A stretch of DNA of 64,000 bases, taken from Desulfobulbaceae bacterium (GTDB taxonomy: Bacteria > Desulfobacterota > Desulfobulbia > Desulfobulbales > Desulfurivibrionaceae). Below are positions 62,798-64,000 of the stretch, in pieces. The stretch is taken from positions 108,840 to 172,839 of the forward strand of contig SJBG01000003.1 in NCBI GenBank assembly GCA_004332195.1, read 5' to 3'. The position numbers and the translations under genes are program-made. How positions within the stretch are numbered: position 1 is the first letter of the stretch; each line of letters opens with the position of its first letter. The notes under the pieces were generated by a model. The model did no database searches. It was not told the DNA's origin and worked only from the letters and a program-made list of their open reading frames with translations.

Positions 62798-63307
62798 TTA
62801 AATAAGTTGACATAATTTGTGCTTGTTTTTCCCCTTTCTGGTTTCAAAGTGAGTTTGTATTGTTTGCCAACATTCGTCATCGGACTGAAAGCGTCTTGTA
62901 TGGGTTGCCTGACGTCGCAATTCATGCCACTCCCATTCCGTGGGATTAAGTTCCGGAGAATAAGGCGGAAAGAAGTTTAACTCGATAGTCTCCTGCTGGG
63001 ACAGATACTCTTTGACAAGTTTCGCCTTATGCCATTTAGCATTATCGACGTATAATGAGATTCGCGAATAACTATGGTAACTTTCCTTTATCAAGTCCAT
63101 GATCGATATGAAGCTTTCAGCATTTCCTTTGGGGATTCTTTGAACGATGGCATCCATGGTGTTGATATCAACTATGCCGCACAGGTTAACGCGCTCCCGT
63201 GTACTGTCCGAAGGCAACAGGGGTTGGCATCCCCTGGGCGCCCATTGGGCGGCAATAGTCGGATCCAATTGAATGCCCGCTTCGTCTGAAAAAAAGAATC
63301 GCTTCAT
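62798..63307 (-). CDS. IS630 transposase, catalytic DDE part
   Basis: 169 residues. DDE catalytic residues in FFSDEAGIQLDP (first Asp), ISLYVDNAKWHKAK (second Asp) and FFPPYSPELNPTEWEWHEL (third, Glu), the IS630/Tc1-mariner pattern. ATG 63307 shares its A with the stop of the upstream frame (TGATG), so it is translated by coupling or as a frameshift fusion; the A-rich sequence AGAAAAACTCCAAAA just before could permit slippage. Confidence 0.92.
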   Translation of the reverse strand: MKRFFFSDEAGIQLDPTIAAQWAPRGCQPLLPSDSTRERVNLCGIVDINTMDAIVQRIPKGNAESFISIMDLIKESYHSYSRISLYVDNAKWHKAKLVKEYLSQQETIELNFFPPYSPELNPTEWEWHELRRQATHTRRFQSDDECWQTIQTHFETRKGKNKHKLCQLI

Positions 63308-63837
63308 CAGGTTGCTGATTTTGGAGTTTTTCTTAAAGCCTCGACAAATGCCTCCTGTTTTTCAGGGTCTGCTTTGCTATACTTTTTACGTCCTCTCTGA
63401 AGGGAGAAATCAATGCTATGAATCCAATTATTGACTTGACTACGCCCTATATCGATATCATGTTTCTCCTTAATGTACGTTCTGACCAGAGGACCATCCC
63501 AACGGGATTGACTATATCCCTGACTCGTCGGCGGTTGCAGCAAGATTTCCTTCAGATTCTTAGATATTTCCGGCGTCAAACTGCTGGGGCGACCGGAACG
63601 CTTTTCTTCCTCTACTCCCTTTATGCCCTTCTCGTTCACCCGCTTTACAAGATCATAAATGCCTTGGCGAGACAAATTATGCCGACGACTCAACTGATCA
63701 ATCGGTGCCTTGTCGATCACCCCCTGCAAAACGGCGATCCTCAACCCCATGCGAATCAGCCCTCTCCCAGACACAAAATCATCCAACTCTTCACTTGTTA
63801 CTTCAGGATGTGTAACCATAAGCTTTGTTTTTCTCAT
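63307..63837 (-). CDS. IS630 transposase, DNA-binding part
   Basis: 176 residues with a helix-turn-helix (APIDQLSRRHNLSRQGIYDL VKR) followed by the basic linker EEKRSGRPSSLTPEI and a second winged-helix-like part (SRWDGPLVRTYIKEKHDIDI), the standard N-terminal half of IS630 transposases. AAGGAGGTGG lies upstream of ATG 63837. Intact as far as visible, so the element may still be active. Confidence 0.9.
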   Translation of the reverse strand: MRKTKLMVTHPEVTSEELDDFVSGRGLIRMGLRIAVLQGVIDKAPIDQLSRRHNLSRQGIYDLVKRVNEKGIKGVEEEKRSGRPSSLTPEISKNLKEILLQPPTSQGYSQSRWDGPLVRTYIKEKHDIDIGRSQVNNWIHSIDFSLQRGRKKYSKADPEKQEAFVEALRKTPKSAT

Positions 63838-64000
63838 ATCTATTCCACCTCCTTGTCTCAGGTGGAAACCTGATAACAGAAAAAGGCTCTGTTGTAAAGT
63901 TAATTATTGGCTCGCATATATGACCGTGCTTCGTCCGCCCTACGGCCTGATATAAGGTTTTGACAATAAACCCGGATGTCAGCCGGTCGCTCATAGCCCA

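Larger units (their letters stand above)
62787..63918 (-). mobile_element. IS630-family insertion sequence
   Basis: About 1132 bp. Termini: TATGCGAACCATTAAATAAG at the left and, as reverse complement, TATGCGAGCCAATAATTAAC at the right, an imperfect inverted repeat of ~26 bp. TA on each side (62785-62786 and 63919-63920) is the target duplication typical of this family. It encodes a two-frame transposase on the minus strand. It has landed in an alkaline phosphatase gene. Confidence 0.85.

Overview
The window reads as a chromosomal segment of a Gram-negative anaerobe of the Desulfobacterota (former Deltaproteobacteria). This is inferred from gene content: a DVU0298-type HEAT-repeat protein, a tRNA nucleotidyltransferase carrying DHH and CBS domains, a split F1Fo operon that begins with b' and b, a holB-PSP1-metG cluster, and a PurS-like domain fused to PurL. 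No rRNA, tRNA or CRISPR array was seen. Most genes are housekeeping. The accessory content consists of repeats, coding-sequence tandem arrays, one insertion sequence and three damaged genes.

Layout. 1-341: 5' part of an SbtA-type bicarbonate transporter. 716-4922: rdgB, a eukaryote-style HisH-HisF fusion, rpsU and xerD. 4972-13646: DHH/CBS/tRNA nucleotidyltransferase, an EF-G-like GTPase on the opposite strand, a YhdH-type reductase, mtaB and cinA. 13862-17808: recA and alaS. 18032-23953: atpF'-atpF-atpH-atpA-atpG-atpD-atpC behind a recognisable promoter and ahead of an intrinsic terminator. 24451-29235: a GltA/SudA-type oxidoreductase, a broken mutS, divIVA, yggT and a TM2 protein. 29500-37741: a minus-strand block metG, PSP1/RicT, holB, a YhaM-like nuclease and purL. 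38200-43755: tatBC, a radical SAM protein, a small unknown, an SDR and mltD. 44407-58720: a class A PBP, a TPR lipoprotein, a chemotaxis cluster (cheA-W-R-D-HDOD-cheY-cheX-cheB) without a receptor gene, and a D,D-carboxypeptidase. 59051-62135: a second tatC with a homopolymer frameshift, then TPR/DVU0298/TPR genes. 62395-63918: the 3' end of an alkaline phosphatase cut by an IS630-family element.

Three kinds of repeated structure stand out. Family A is a ~140-170 bp intergenic element with imperfect terminal inverted repeats, present six times (four complete, two broken at the same internal point). Family B is a long hairpin element: three copies keep a loop-proximal core while their outer arms differ in sequence yet remain self-complementary, plus one remnant. 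Separately, several conserved enzymes carry in-frame tandem arrays: 9-bp period in xerD, alaS and purL, 15-bp in the PSP1 gene, longer periods in the YhaM-like and DivIVA genes.

In the same window mutS has lost about its central 500 codons, including the Walker A loop, with a low-complexity sequence at the junction and a frame change. If real rather than an assembly collapse, loss of mismatch repair would fit with tandem-array expansion. This link is inference only.
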